DNA of 64,000 nt from the NCBI GenBank assembly GCA_031266775.1, contig JAISAQ010000056.1, positions 98,655-162,654 on the forward strand. Reading direction: 5' to 3'. This DNA comes from Treponema sp. GTDB taxonomy: Bacteria > Spirochaetota > Spirochaetia > Treponematales > Breznakiellaceae. A model generated the notes under the pieces. It searched no databases. It was not told the DNA's origin and worked only from the letters and a program-made list of their open reading frames with translations. This document shows, in pieces, positions 35,819-44,220 of the stretch (within the stretch, counting starts at the first letter, position 1; each line of letters opens with the position of its first letter). Position numbers and translations under genes: made by a program.

Positions 35819-37378
35819 CCTGAAGATGCGGTAATTGATGTTGGGAAAAATGTTGTGCCGTTTTTCAAGACAGGTCAGCCATTCGGTGCTTATGTAATTG
35901 CTTCCCAGTGTTTCGTAAATAGTGGTGAAATTTCTTAAATGTTCCTCAATTCTGCCCCTGGCAAACGCGGAATCGCCTTCGTACATCATTTTGGGCCAGT
36001 CGGCGGCCTGTGCGAGCAGGAGTTCCCTCGCAGCCTGGTTAAGGGCCCGTTCCCTTAATCCCGAATCGTCGGAAAAACGTTCCGCCATTTCCGTCATTCT
36101 TCCGGCGGCCCTGAAGAGATGCCGGTATATCCAGTCGTTTGACGCGTCAAGCCAGGCTTGAGCGTAACCGTTGATCCCCCCCGATGAAAATCCGGGAGTC
36201 ACGGTCTGGAAGGAAGATTCCTCCCTGTAGAGGAATTCCGCCGGATTCATGAACTGCAGATCGTTCCGCTCTACCCCTTCCCTGAACAGGGTTTCAATGA
36301 AAGCCGGCCCCTCGTACCAGAAACGGCCGAAGTCGTCGGCGTTAAAGACGCACAGGCTCACCGGCCTTTCCTTCATCATCGCGGCGGCCGCGCCCAGCCG
36401 GGCGGCGCTTGCGTCAAGAAAACGGCGGGCGTCACCGGCCGCCTGCCTCCGCGCCGCGCCGGGATCGTAAAGCTGTCTTTGGTCCTTCCCGGCAGGGCCG
36501 CCGTAATACCTGTACCCGGTTCCCGAACGTTCCCCGTCCGCGGAGAGAAAGGGGCCCAGCATGCCGGCCGGGAGGTCGTAGCCCGCGTCCCTGCTGTTGT
36601 CCCGGTAGAGGGGGCTTCCCGCGCGGAATTTCCCGGCCGCCCCGAAATCCCTGCCGAGGACAAAAATACCAGAGGGGGTCTTTGCCGGATAAAAAGTCCC
36701 CTTTTCCGCGGGGGGATTCCCGAAGACAAGAGCGTGGGATTCCACGATGGTGTAGCCCAGATTGTTGGCCCTTAAATGTTCGTCAAGCGCGGCCGTCCAG
36801 CCGCATTCGGGGAGCCAGAAACCAAGGGGATATTTGCCGAAATTGCGGCGGTAGGAGGCAAGCCCCGCCTCAAGCTGGGCCTGGACGGCCTCCGGGGAGG
36901 AACACAGGAAGGGCAGAAACGCGCCTGTGGCGGCGGTGGCGAGGATCTCCACCTTGCCCTTCTTCTGGTAGTGATCCAGCTGCTTTAGAATGTCCCCTCC
37001 CCTCTTCATAAGGGCAAACCGCCTTTCCCCCGCCAGATCAACGTAAAATTTCACCAGCGAGTGAAGATCCTCTTCCCCCTTTGTCCTGTCCTCTTCCTGC
37101 CAGCCGAATTCTATCTGCCTGTCCGTGTAGTCAAGGTATTTTTTTATGAGCCCCTCATCGGAAAAGAGATGGCAGAGCACCGGGGAAAGGGATATTCCCA
37201 GCCTGAAGGGGACATTATCCCTGTCAAGGCGCGCGAGAAGGTCAAGCAGGGGAAGCCAGGTTTCGGACAGCGCGTCAAAAAAAACCTGTTCTTCCCGTGA
37301 CCAGAGCGCGCCTTCGTCATGCTGTATAAAGGGCAGATGGGCGTTGAGAACTATCGAAATAACGTTCCGTCTTTCCAT
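35807..37378 (-). CDS. GH57-family alpha-glucan enzyme (branching-enzyme-like)
   Basis: 523 residues. GH57 signatures: an N-terminal SIVLNAHLPFIQH, the nucleophile motif GFWLPECGW with Glu191, and a fourth conserved region CVFNADDFGRFWYEG at 343-357. In characterised GH57 branching enzymes the acid/base Asp sits where this protein has Asn346, although Asp348/349 are adjacent. Length (~525) matches the DUF1957-containing 1,4-alpha-glucan branching enzymes. It probably acts on glycogen-like glucans in the cytoplasm. It follows the DUF4912 gene by 9 nt, a pairing often seen with GH57 proteins. Confidence 0.88.
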   Translation of the reverse strand: MERRNVISIVLNAHLPFIQHDEGALWSREEQVFFDALSETWLPLLDLLARLDRDNVPFRLGISLSPVLCHLFSDEGLIKKYLDYTDRQIEFGWQEEDRTKGEEDLHSLVKFYVDLAGERRFALMKRGGDILKQLDHYQKKGKVEILATAATGAFLPFLCSSPEAVQAQLEAGLASYRRNFGKYPLGFWLPECGWTAALDEHLRANNLGYTIVESHALVFGNPPAEKGTFYPAKTPSGIFVLGRDFGAAGKFRAGSPLYRDNSRDAGYDLPAGMLGPFLSADGERSGTGYRYYGGPAGKDQRQLYDPGAARRQAAGDARRFLDASAARLGAAAAMMKERPVSLCVFNADDFGRFWYEGPAFIETLFREGVERNDLQFMNPAEFLYREESSFQTVTPGFSSGGINGYAQAWLDASNDWIYRHLFRAAGRMTEMAERFSDDSGLRERALNQAARELLLAQAADWPKMMYEGDSAFARGRIEEHLRNFTTIYETLGSNYISTEWLTCLEKRHNIFPNINYRIFRKKR

Positions 37379-37387
37379 ATCATCACG

Positions 37388-38047
37388 CTAATTGTTCCGG
37401 AAATTGTGAAAAGCGCGCCTGTCCCTTGGCGGCAGGCGGTCGGCATTGCGGATCACGGGAAAATCCCCGGCGCCCGAAAGCCGCGCAAGGGTTTCAGGCG
37501 CTCCGGAAAAAAGAGGCTCCAGCAGCCTGGGAAGGGTAAAGGGACAGGAGAAAGCCAGCGTGGTTTCTTCTTCGCCCCGCAGCGCGCAAAGTTCCACGCG
37601 GCACCGGCCGCTGTCCGGGGGAAAACCCAGATACCAGGCGGCGTCGTTCAATCCCACGGCGACGGTAAAAATATGCCCTCCCCCTTCAAGGTTCCGCACC
37701 TTAAGAAAATATCCCTCAAAATCAGGCGATTTCTCATACAATTCCCTGTCGGCGCTTTTTATCTCCCAAAAGACAAACACCCACAGCGGGTCCCGGACAA
37801 GATACTCCAGATAGGTGATGTTGTACTGCCTTGGAAGGGGCACAGGCTCGCGTATATCCGCCTCTCCCCCGAACCGTTCGCCGTTCCCAGGCTCATCCCC
37901 GGTAAAATCCGCCTCAAGCAGCTCCTCTATGATAAAGATCCGTTCCAGATCCGGGGGGATATCTATCGCGTAATAATCCGCCAGTTTAACCAATTCATCG
38001 GTACTCAGCCGTTCCAGACAGGGCCTTGTCAGCCGGATATCGTCCAT
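37388..38047 (-). CDS. DUF4912 family protein
   Basis: About 219 residues from ATG 38047, the first plausible start after the pseudouridine synthase gene; the frame is open further upstream but that would overlap it by hundreds of bases. Residues ~1-45 form a helical segment like an N-terminal SAP/Rho-N motif (LERLSTDELVKLADYYAIDI). The rest holds the DUF4912 beta-sandwich with ITYLEYLVRDPLWVFVFWEI and a C-terminal carbohydrate-binding-like fold. DUF4912 proteins are often encoded next to GH57 enzymes, as here, which suggests a role in glucan metabolism. No ribosome-binding site is clear. Confidence 0.78.
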   Translation of the reverse strand: MDDIRLTRPCLERLSTDELVKLADYYAIDIPPDLERIFIIEELLEADFTGDEPGNGERFGGEADIREPVPLPRQYNITYLEYLVRDPLWVFVFWEIKSADRELYEKSPDFEGYFLKVRNLEGGGHIFTVAVGLNDAAWYLGFPPDSGRCRVELCALRGEEETTLAFSCPFTLPRLLEPLFSGAPETLARLSGAGDFPVIRNADRLPPRDRRAFHNFRNN

Positions 38048-38081
38048 ACCCGGATAATCATGGAAAAAAGGGAGGTCCTTG

Positions 38082-38777
38082 TCAACGGCCGGGAACCGCG
38101 GGTAAAAGCTCCGGATAACCGGGGAACTCCCTTTCGCAAAATTCCGCGAAATAACCGGGAAGCGGGGCCTGTGCGCCGAGGGGCCGGAAAATGCCGAGCC
38201 GGGGAAGCGGCGGGAGGCCAAGAGCGGCGGCGTGAAGAAGAAGGCGGCGCAGACCCATGGTTTTTCCCAGGCGTTTGTTAAGGGAAAAATCCCCGTATTT
38301 GCCGTCTCCCAGGACGGGATTCCCCAGCCGGGCAAGGTGGCGCCGTATTTGGTGCATCCTGCCCGTCCTGAGTTCCAGGGCGGCAAGGGAAAATTCTCCG
38401 TTATCCTCCAGAACGGTGTATGAAGTCAGGGCGTCTCTTTCGCTTCCCCGGACAAAAATCCTTTCCCGTATGTCCCCCTCTTTACGGGCAAAAACGCCGG
38501 CGCAGACGGCGACGTACCGCTTCCGTATCTTTTCCCCCTCTTTTCCGGAAAAAAGGGGGGCAAGAATCCCGGCGGCTTCCCTGTTCCTGGCGACAAGAAC
38601 AAGCCCGGAGGTGTCCCGGTCAAGCCGGTGGACAAGGAGGGGCCGCGGCGAATATTCCGCCGCGAGAAGTTCGTCAAGGGAAACTTTTACCCCTTTTCCG
38701 CCCTGTACGGCAAGCCCCGCGGGCTTGTTAAGGATGAGAAGCCATTCATTTTCAAAAACAACGGTAACCCGCTTCAA
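38082..38777 (-). CDS. RluA-family RNA pseudouridine synthase
   Basis: 231 residues from a TTG at 38777 that has AGGGGG a few bases upstream; an ATG further up is in frame but would place the start inside sequence unlike the family. The catalytic motif HRLDRDTSG (Asp in the centre) and KRYVAVCAGV, SYTVLEDNGEFSLAALELRT and TGRMHQIRRHLARLGNPVLGD are all family features. It isomerises uridine to pseudouridine in rRNA or tRNA. No S4 domain is present; the target site cannot be named. First gene of a probable unit with the DUF4912 and GH57 genes. Confidence 0.92.
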   Translation of the reverse strand: MKRVTVVFENEWLLILNKPAGLAVQGGKGVKVSLDELLAAEYSPRPLLVHRLDRDTSGLVLVARNREAAGILAPLFSGKEGEKIRKRYVAVCAGVFARKEGDIRERIFVRGSERDALTSYTVLEDNGEFSLAALELRTGRMHQIRRHLARLGNPVLGDGKYGDFSLNKRLGKTMGLRRLLLHAAALGLPPLPRLGIFRPLGAQAPLPGYFAEFCEREFPGYPELLPAVPGR

Positions 38778-38834
38778 ACAGCACCCCCTGAACGCCTGTA
38801 AATGAACCCGGAAGAAGAGTATAGTATACATATC

Positions 38835-40046
38835 ATGAGAATAACATTCCCGGCGCGCGCGGGAACGGCGGCCGGGGGCCCGCTGTTTTTCTTTCCCCGC
38901 CTGATTCCGCTCTTCCTTGTACTGTGCGCCGGCCGGGCGTCTTCCGCGCCGTTTTATTCCCCTGCGTGGGGTTTCCGCATCGATCTGCCCGAAGAATACG
39001 AATACTCAGGCGGGGACGGCCTCCAGCGGTTTTCCTTTGCCTCTGTCCAGGGCGCCGCGCTGGATCTTGTCGTGTACAACGGGACCTACGCCTCTGTAGA
39101 GGATATGGCGGCGGACTCAGGACGCCGCATCGGCAACAGAGGAGGCGTAAGCTGTTTCGATTACCGGGGCAGAAAAGCCTGTCTCATGGAACTGGATTTT
39201 ACCATTGGGGGAAACGCCCGCGGAGGATGGGGCTTCTGCGTGGAATTGGGGCCGCCTTCCGGAAACGCCGCGGGAAAGACGCCCCTGCTCCTTGCCCTGG
39301 CCTACGGCGGCGAAAACATTCCGGATATTCTTCATTTTTCCGTCCTGGATTCCATAGCGCCGTCCGAGGCCGAACGGCGGGCAAGCGGGCCTGTCACCGC
39401 GTTCAGTTATCCAAGGGGAGAAGTGCGGGAAGTTCCCCCCGCCTCAGGCGGCGGAGAGGCTGTTCTTGTCGCCGAACACGATGCGGAAGGCGCGCAGGCC
39501 CTTGTCGACAGGGAATTTGCCGTGCTTCGCCGTTACTCCGGTTCCCCCCTTTTGGAAGCCGCCCGCCTCCGCTTCTACAGGGCCGTCTACCGTGATTCAT
39601 GGGAACGGCTTGCAGACGCCGCCTTTAAACTGGAGCGGCACTGGAACGTTCCCCCGCCGGAGGACGGCGCGCGCCCTTCCCTGCCTCCGCGGGTGTTTGC
39701 CGAAAAAGTTTTGCAGTGGATTCAGTCGTTTACCTATGAACGGGATCTTATGGGAAGCGATTTTGTCAACCTTGTCAGCGCCGTAACCGAAGGCCGGGGA
39801 GACTGCGACAGCAGGGCCATGCTCTGGGCCGTCATACTGGCGCAGGCAAACATCCCGGCGGCGATGATGGTTTCACCTGCGTACGGCCACGCGATGGCTC
39901 TGGCCGATCTTCCCGGAGAAGGCGCCCGTTTCCAGGCGGGAGGCGTGAGCTGGCTTGTCGCGGAAACTACCGCGAAAGTGGGCATAGGCCTTATAGAGAA
40001 GGAGGTCAGCGTTAAAGATTACTGGTCTGCGGTGATCTTTGAGTAA
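38835..40046 (+). CDS. Exported transglutaminase-like protein
   Basis: 403 residues from ATG 38835, which gives a signal peptide (PRLIPLFLVLCAGRASSA, cleaved near residue 37); an ATG at 38802 is an alternative. The C-terminal third has the transglutaminase-like core: Cys in GRGDCDSRAMLWAVILAQAN, His in SPAYGHAMAL, and a third acidic residue in VAETTAKVG. The N-terminal half (DLPEEYEYSGGDGLQRFSFA) resembles an envelope beta domain. Likely periplasmic or surface-exposed, acting as a peptidase or cross-linker; the substrate is unknown. The 3' end overlaps the convergent HTH-EIIA gene by 35 nt. Confidence 0.82.
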   Translation: MRITFPARAGTAAGGPLFFFPRLIPLFLVLCAGRASSAPFYSPAWGFRIDLPEEYEYSGGDGLQRFSFASVQGAALDLVVYNGTYASVEDMAADSGRRIGNRGGVSCFDYRGRKACLMELDFTIGGNARGGWGFCVELGPPSGNAAGKTPLLLALAYGGENIPDILHFSVLDSIAPSEAERRASGPVTAFSYPRGEVREVPPASGGGEAVLVAEHDAEGAQALVDREFAVLRRYSGSPLLEAARLRFYRAVYRDSWERLADAAFKLERHWNVPPPEDGARPSLPPRVFAEKVLQWIQSFTYERDLMGSDFVNLVSAVTEGRGDCDSRAMLWAVILAQANIPAAMMVSPAYGHAMALADLPGEGARFQAGGVSWLVAETTAKVGIGLIEKEVSVKDYWSAVIFE

Positions 40047-40680
40047 GAATGCCGTATACATCGTCTTCCGTTTTTGCCCCAAGAAGGGAATCCCTCAGTT
40101 CGCGGTTTTTAAGGCGGGCGCTGAAAAACGAAAGGGTCTGCAGATAATAGGCATGCTGGTTATAGGCGGCGGCTATCATGAAAACAAGGCGCACCGGCTC
40201 GTCGTCAAGGGCCTTAAAATCGGTTATGTCAACCCGGCTTATGCCGACAGACACGACAAGGTCGGTAACCGACGAAAGCCTGATGTGGGGAATGGCGATG
40301 CCCCGGCCTATGGTGGTACTCATCAGTTCTTCGCGCCGCAAAATTTCCTGGATCAATTCCTGGCGGTTTTTTACCTGGGGGGCTCCGCCCAGATTATCGG
40401 CCAGGGCGACAAGGACATCCCGTTTGGAATAATAATTGAGGAAGAGGATGCGTCCGGGAGATATGATGGCGTCGATGGAAATCGACGCAGTCTGAGGCCC
40501 CATGCGGTCTCCCGAAAGCCTGTCGTTGACCCACGTTTCTATATCGGATCTTTTGAAGCGCCAGACGGTTCCTATCTTGCCCGACGGTATCTCTCCTTTT
40601 TGGGCCCAGTCGTACACGGTCCGCTCGGAAACCCGCAGATATTTCGCGACTTCCTCGATAGTCAGAATGTCATCGTCCAT
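40012..40680 (-). CDS. Excisionase-type HTH fused to PTS EIIA(Ntr)-like domain
   Basis: 222 residues from ATG 40680 (a TTG further upstream is in frame but lacks support). Residues 1-55 are a helix-turn-helix of the excisionase/MerR type (LTIEEVAKYLRVSERTVYDW, then AQKGEIPSGKIGTVWRFKRS). Residues ~65-222 match PTS EIIA type 2 (mannitol/nitrogen-regulatory): the phospho-acceptor is H132 in GRGIAIPHIRL. This joins a DNA-binding head to a phosphorylatable PTS domain, so it is probably a transcription factor that reads PTS phosphorylation state. Downstream of cytidine deaminase by 30 nt, on the same strand. Confidence 0.85.
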   Translation of the reverse strand: MDDDILTIEEVAKYLRVSERTVYDWAQKGEIPSGKIGTVWRFKRSDIETWVNDRLSGDRMGPQTASISIDAIISPGRILFLNYYSKRDVLVALADNLGGAPQVKNRQELIQEILRREELMSTTIGRGIAIPHIRLSSVTDLVVSVGISRVDITDFKALDDEPVRLVFMIAAAYNQHAYYLQTLSFFSARLKNRELRDSLLGAKTEDDVYGILTQRSPQTSNL

Positions 40681-40710
40681 ACCGCATGATCTACAAAATG
40701 TCAAAATATG

Positions 40711-41130
40711 TCAATGGGAGACAGAATCCGCAAGATCGTGAAGTGAATCATGGGGCAAGAGTTCCCCAATGGTCGTATCAACCCGCCGGGGACCTGAGCC
40801 CCCGAAACGGACCGGGGCGTCTTCCGCCATGAACTCGCTCAACACCTGGCGGCAGGCGCCGCAGGGCCCTACCGGTTCCGCCGAATCGGGCGTGGATATG
40901 GCAAGAGCGGCAAAGCGGCGCTTTCCGGCGGCGGCGGCCTGAAAGACGGCGTTCCGTTCGGCGCAGATCGTAAGCCCAAAGGAACGGTTTTCAACATTAC
41001 AGCCGGAGAAGATCGTCCCGTCCTCACAGGCCAGCGCCGCGCCCACCCTGAATTTCGAATAGGGCGCATAGGCGGCGCGGGCGGCGTCCCCGGCCTTTTT
41101 GAACAATTCGTCCATATTATACGCGCTCAT
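40711..41130 (-). CDS. cdd: Cytidine deaminase
   Basis: 139 residues of usual length. Zinc and catalytic residues are intact: C56-A-E58 (Glu is the proton shuttle) and P89-C90-G-A-C93, the three Cys ligands of the tetrameric-type enzymes. The N-terminus has AYAPYSKFRVGAAL and CNVENRSFGLT for base binding. It converts cytidine and deoxycytidine to uridine forms in pyrimidine salvage. GGGAGG precedes the ATG. The 3' end lies 30 nt before the HTH-EIIA gene. A perfect TATAAT lies about 18-23 nt before the start. Confidence 0.97.
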   Translation of the reverse strand: MSAYNMDELFKKAGDAARAAYAPYSKFRVGAALACEDGTIFSGCNVENRSFGLTICAERNAVFQAAAAGKRRFAALAISTPDSAEPVGPCGACRQVLSEFMAEDAPVRFGGSGPRRVDTTIGELLPHDSLHDLADSVSH

Positions 41131-41147
41131 GAAAACCTCCCGTACAG

Positions 41148-41153
41148 ATTATA
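41148..41153 (-). promoter_or_regulatory. Consensus -10 box of the cdd promoter
   Basis: Minus-strand TATAAT sits 17 bases before the cdd start codon. The best-placed -35 (TACATA at 17 bp) is a poor match, so the promoter may need an activator. The predicted RNA start leaves room for the GGGAGG site. Confidence 0.4.
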
Positions 41154-41185
41154 AATATCGGCTTTTTATGTATGTACCAATACTT

Positions 41186-41270
41186 TTGACATCCATTTTC
41201 CTGAATGAAACCTTGTGAACAACAGCCGCCGTCTGGCGGTAAACGCCGCTTTTTGTTACAATCGTAACAA
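41186..41270 (+). promoter_or_regulatory. Hairpin-rich leader of the 41280 operon
   Basis: TTGACA is at 41186-41191, without an obvious -10. The leader then has CCGCC-gtct-GGCGG (41226-41239), an overlapping GCGG-taaacg-CCGC (36-39/46-49 of the same line, 41236-41249) followed by TTTTTG, and a perfect TTGTTAC-aatc-GTAACAA (41253-41270) ending just before the AGAGG ribosome-binding site and GTG start. The first two stems exclude each other, as in an attenuator; the third could mask the start or be an operator. Confidence 0.35.
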
Positions 41271-41279
41271 GAGGTTCAT

Positions 41280-42374
41280 GTGGCCAAAGGAAAGAAAAAA
41301 TGGTGGCTTGGCGCCGGATCGATGATCTTCATCCTGTATATTTTTGCCGCTCCCAGGCCCATTCCTCCTGAAACCGTACTTGTCCCGCGCTGGCTTGCGT
41401 CGCTGGAATCGGATTTTCCCGTTGTTGTGGGCGGGGAGCCGGGAGGCGGAGAGGGGGTTTTCCCCTTTGAGCTGGGGGACCGTTTCGGCTACGCGGATAC
41501 GGGCGGCCGCTTTCGTGTAAACAAAACAAAAGAAGGCTATGTCGCCCTGTCGGAAAAATACTGGGCGGAATACTCAGGCGAGCCTGGGGCCATAGACATT
41601 ATGGACAGCTCGAATACGGCGGCGCTCCGTATAGAGAACGGCATGGGGTATCCCCTGTTTCTTGACAACCGGATCTTTCTTGTGGGCAAGTACCAGAATT
41701 CACTGACCGCCCTTGACGAAAAAGGAGAGGTTCTGTGGACCTACGACTTTGCCGCTCCCATTACCTGCATAGACGCCGCCTCGGGGCTTCTTCTTGCCGG
41801 TTCCGTAGACGGCGCTGTGGAACTGCTTGACGCGGAGGGAAAACGGATCTTCTTCTTCGTGCCCGGCGGCTCCCGCCTTCCGGTAATCGCCGGCTGCGCC
41901 ATTTCACGGAACGGATCCCGTTTCGGCATTATTTCGGGCGTGGATGATCAGCGTTTTCTGCTTTTTGAGCGCTTCGGCGACCGGGGGAACAGGGAATACC
42001 GGGTCATCTACCACGAATTTCTTGACGAAGGGTTCAGGCGGCCTGTTTTTATTTCGTTTATTGACGGGGACAGCCGCGTGATCTTTGAGCGGGCGGGCGG
42101 AATAGGCGTTCACACCATAAATTCCCGCTCCGGCCTTACTGTTGAACTGGACGGGGAAATAGCCGCCATAGACCGCGAGGGAAGCGGGGGCCTTTTCTTC
42201 GCCGTTACATCACAGTCGGCGCTGCAAAAGAGGCTTGTGGCAATACGCCTTCCGGGGAACGTCGTCATGGAAGCGCCCTTTAAAAGCCGGGACGCGTTTT
42301 TTTACCGTGAAGGATCGCGCCTCTATGCGGGAGGGGGAAGCACCCTTGCCTCCTTTGAACTGGAGAAAAGATGA
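41280..42374 (+). CDS. Membrane-anchored beta-propeller-like protein
   Basis: 364 residues from GTG 41280 (AGAGG upstream). One N-terminal anchor (WWLGAGSMIFILYIFAAPRP) is followed by an all-beta protein with repeats like PQQ/WD blades (NSLTALDEKGEVLWTYDFAA; LLLAGSVDGAVELLDAEGKR; SGGLFFAVTSQSALQKRLVA). No catalytic motif. Probably periplasmic, tethered to the inner membrane. The ATGA overlap to the next gene (degenerate LytM) and that gene's overlap to the methyltransferase make a coupled three-gene operon. Confidence 0.8.
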   Translation: MAKGKKKWWLGAGSMIFILYIFAAPRPIPPETVLVPRWLASLESDFPVVVGGEPGGGEGVFPFELGDRFGYADTGGRFRVNKTKEGYVALSEKYWAEYSGEPGAIDIMDSSNTAALRIENGMGYPLFLDNRIFLVGKYQNSLTALDEKGEVLWTYDFAAPITCIDAASGLLLAGSVDGAVELLDAEGKRIFFFVPGGSRLPVIAGCAISRNGSRFGIISGVDDQRFLLFERFGDRGNREYRVIYHEFLDEGFRRPVFISFIDGDSRVIFERAGGIGVHTINSRSGLTVELDGEIAAIDREGSGGLFFAVTSQSALQKRLVAIRLPGNVVMEAPFKSRDAFFYREGSRLYAGGGSTLASFELEKR

Positions 42375-43273
42375 AAAAGAAACCTGTTAAAACCTTCCTT
42401 TTTCCCGCACGGGCCTTTTTTATCTTCCTCTTCCCGGCGGTGTTTCTTCCCTTTGCCGCCTCCGCCATGGACTGGCCCCAGGCCGGGGCGGTTTTGCGGG
42501 GCAATTTCGGGCACAACGATCAGGGGCGGCCCCAGCCGGGCATGATCTTTGAAGGCGGCGGGCCGGTGCGGGCCTCGGACGGCGGCGAACTTGTCTTTTC
42601 CCGCGGAGACGGGGACGACGCCGCTTCCCGCCTCCCCTCCCCTCTGGGCGCATGGGCCGCGGTGGATCACGGCGACGGGCTTATCAGCATATACGGCCGG
42701 TTCAGGGATTCAGGCGGAAAGCCGCCCGACACGGTGAACCCCGGCGAGATTATCGCGGAATCGGGCGTTTCCGGATGGTCGGACAGCGAGGGTTTTTTCT
42801 TCGCCCTTTTTGACAGGCGGGAACGGCGCTGGGTTAATCCCTCAATGATCATCACGCCCCTTCCCGATACCCGCCCGCCTGTAATACAGTCGGTGCGGCT
42901 GCGCGCTCCGGGAAACAGGCTCATCGATCCCGCCCAGACGCGGACCATCAGCCAGGGCAGGTATACCATTGAAGTGGCCGCGTCGGACACCATGACGGCG
43001 GCCGGGGAAAGCCCTCTGGCCCCCCATCGCATCGTCTGTTCGGTTAACGGAACCGAAATAGGCTCGCTTAATTTTGAAACCTGTTCGGCCAGGGACGGAG
43101 TGCTCATGGTGTCGCGCAACGGCCTGGTTCCCGCGGACCAGGTTTACGCCCCTTTCCCCGGCTTTGAAGTCGGCGAGGCCGGGTTTACCCGCGGGCAGGC
43201 CACCCTTGAAGTAATTGCCCAGGACATAGCCGGCAACACCCGCAGCGTGGTTTTCCGCCTTGTTGTGGAATGA
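42371..43273 (+). CDS. Exported degenerate LytM/M23-like domain protein
   Basis: 300 residues with a signal peptide (ARAFFIFLFPAVFLPFAASA, cleaved near residue 33). Residues ~40-130 align with the M23 peptidase fold: LRGNFGHNDQGRPQPGMIFE for the first metal region, and AAVDHGDGLISIYGRF where active enzymes have a VIIDHG..Y.S.Y.HL segment. The first-region His/Asp pair and the final HxH of active M23 enzymes are missing, so it is probably a non-enzymatic LytM factor that activates an amidase or binds the wall. A beta-sandwich C-terminus follows. Overlaps both neighbours by ATGA. Confidence 0.75.
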   Translation: MKKKPVKTFLFPARAFFIFLFPAVFLPFAASAMDWPQAGAVLRGNFGHNDQGRPQPGMIFEGGGPVRASDGGELVFSRGDGDDAASRLPSPLGAWAAVDHGDGLISIYGRFRDSGGKPPDTVNPGEIIAESGVSGWSDSEGFFFALFDRRERRWVNPSMIITPLPDTRPPVIQSVRLRAPGNRLIDPAQTRTISQGRYTIEVAASDTMTAAGESPLAPHRIVCSVNGTEIGSLNFETCSARDGVLMVSRNGLVPADQVYAPFPGFEVGEAGFTRGQATLEVIAQDIAGNTRSVVFRLVVE

Positions 43274-44220
43274 CAAGGCGAATGAATTCCGTCAAAACCT
43301 GGTCAACTCCGGTAAATGCCGAAGAAAGCCGCCTCATACCCTGCGCCCTCTGCGGTTCCCTTGTGTTCAAACCGATCCTTGCCTGCGAAGGTTTTTCCTA
43401 CGTCCGCTGTACCCGCTGCGGCCTTGTTCAAATGAACCCCCAGCCTTCCGCCGGCGCGGTGGCGGGCCGTTATACATCGGCCCACGGAAAAGATTATCTT
43501 GCCTATGAGCTTGAAAACGAGCGGAATTTTCTCCGCCTTCAGGAACTTGCGCTGCGCGACGCGGGTTTTGATGAACTGGAGCGCGGGCTGCTGGGCCCGG
43601 CGGCGGGAGGCGGCGCGGGCGGGCCTTCCGCGCCCCGCGTCCTTGACGTGGGATGCGCCACAGGCGCGCTCCTTGAAAAGCTGCGGGACCGGGGATGGGC
43701 GGTTTGCGGGCTTGAGATTTCTCCTTCGGCCGGATACGCAAGGGACGCGCGGGCCCTGGATGTACGGAGCCTTCCCCTCGAAAAAAGCGGCCTTGAGGAC
43801 GGGAGTTTTGACGTGGTGCTCGCGTCCCACCTCATCGAACACCTCAACGATCCGGCCATCTTTATCCGCGGAGCCGCCCGCGTACTCGCGCCGGGGGGCC
43901 GCCTTTTTATCACCACCCCGAACATAAGCGGCCTTCAGGCGCGGTTTTCAGGCGGACGCTGGCGCTCCGCGATCTTCGATCATCTCTATCTGTTTTCGGC
44001 GGGGACACTCTCCGCTCTGCTTGTAAAAGAAGGCTTCCGGCCGGAAAAAACAGCCACATGGGGAGGCCTTGCCGAAGGAACCGCGCCCCCCTTCATAAAG
44101 CGCGCCGCCGACAGGGCGGCAAAACGTTTCGGTTTCGGGGATGTGATGATCATTCGCGCGGCAAAGACGGCGGAATGCAGGGACGCCCGGACTCTTGGGT
44201 ATCAGACCCCCATCGAATAA
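43270..44220 (+). CDS. Class I SAM-dependent methyltransferase with N-terminal zinc ribbon
   Basis: 316 residues. The N-terminus has two CxxC pairs (CALCGS at ~25 and CTRCG at ~47) forming a zinc ribbon. The SAM-binding domain shows VLDVGCATGALLEKL, a second motif in LEISPSAGYARD, and a third DGSFDVVLASHLIEHLNDPA, followed by RVLAPGGRLFITTPN. This layout is common in methyltransferases near cell-surface polysaccharide or lipid genes; the substrate is unknown. It is the last gene of the coupled three-gene unit, and its 3' end overlaps the convergent MATE gene by 19 nt. Confidence 0.87.
   Translation: MTRRMNSVKTWSTPVNAEESRLIPCALCGSLVFKPILACEGFSYVRCTRCGLVQMNPQPSAGAVAGRYTSAHGKDYLAYELENERNFLRLQELALRDAGFDELERGLLGPAAGGGAGGPSAPRVLDVGCATGALLEKLRDRGWAVCGLEISPSAGYARDARALDVRSLPLEKSGLEDGSFDVVLASHLIEHLNDPAIFIRGAARVLAPGGRLFITTPNISGLQARFSGGRWRSAIFDHLYLFSAGTLSALLVKEGFRPEKTATWGGLAEGTAPPFIKRAADRAAKRFGFGDVMIIRAAKTAECRDARTLGYQTPIE

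Noticed and set aside
34564-35868. 434-residue minus-strand frame opposite the UPF0164 gene
   Set aside because: The plus-strand protein has a signal peptide, family features and a ribosome-binding site; the antisense frame is low-complexity and Gly/Arg/Pro-rich.
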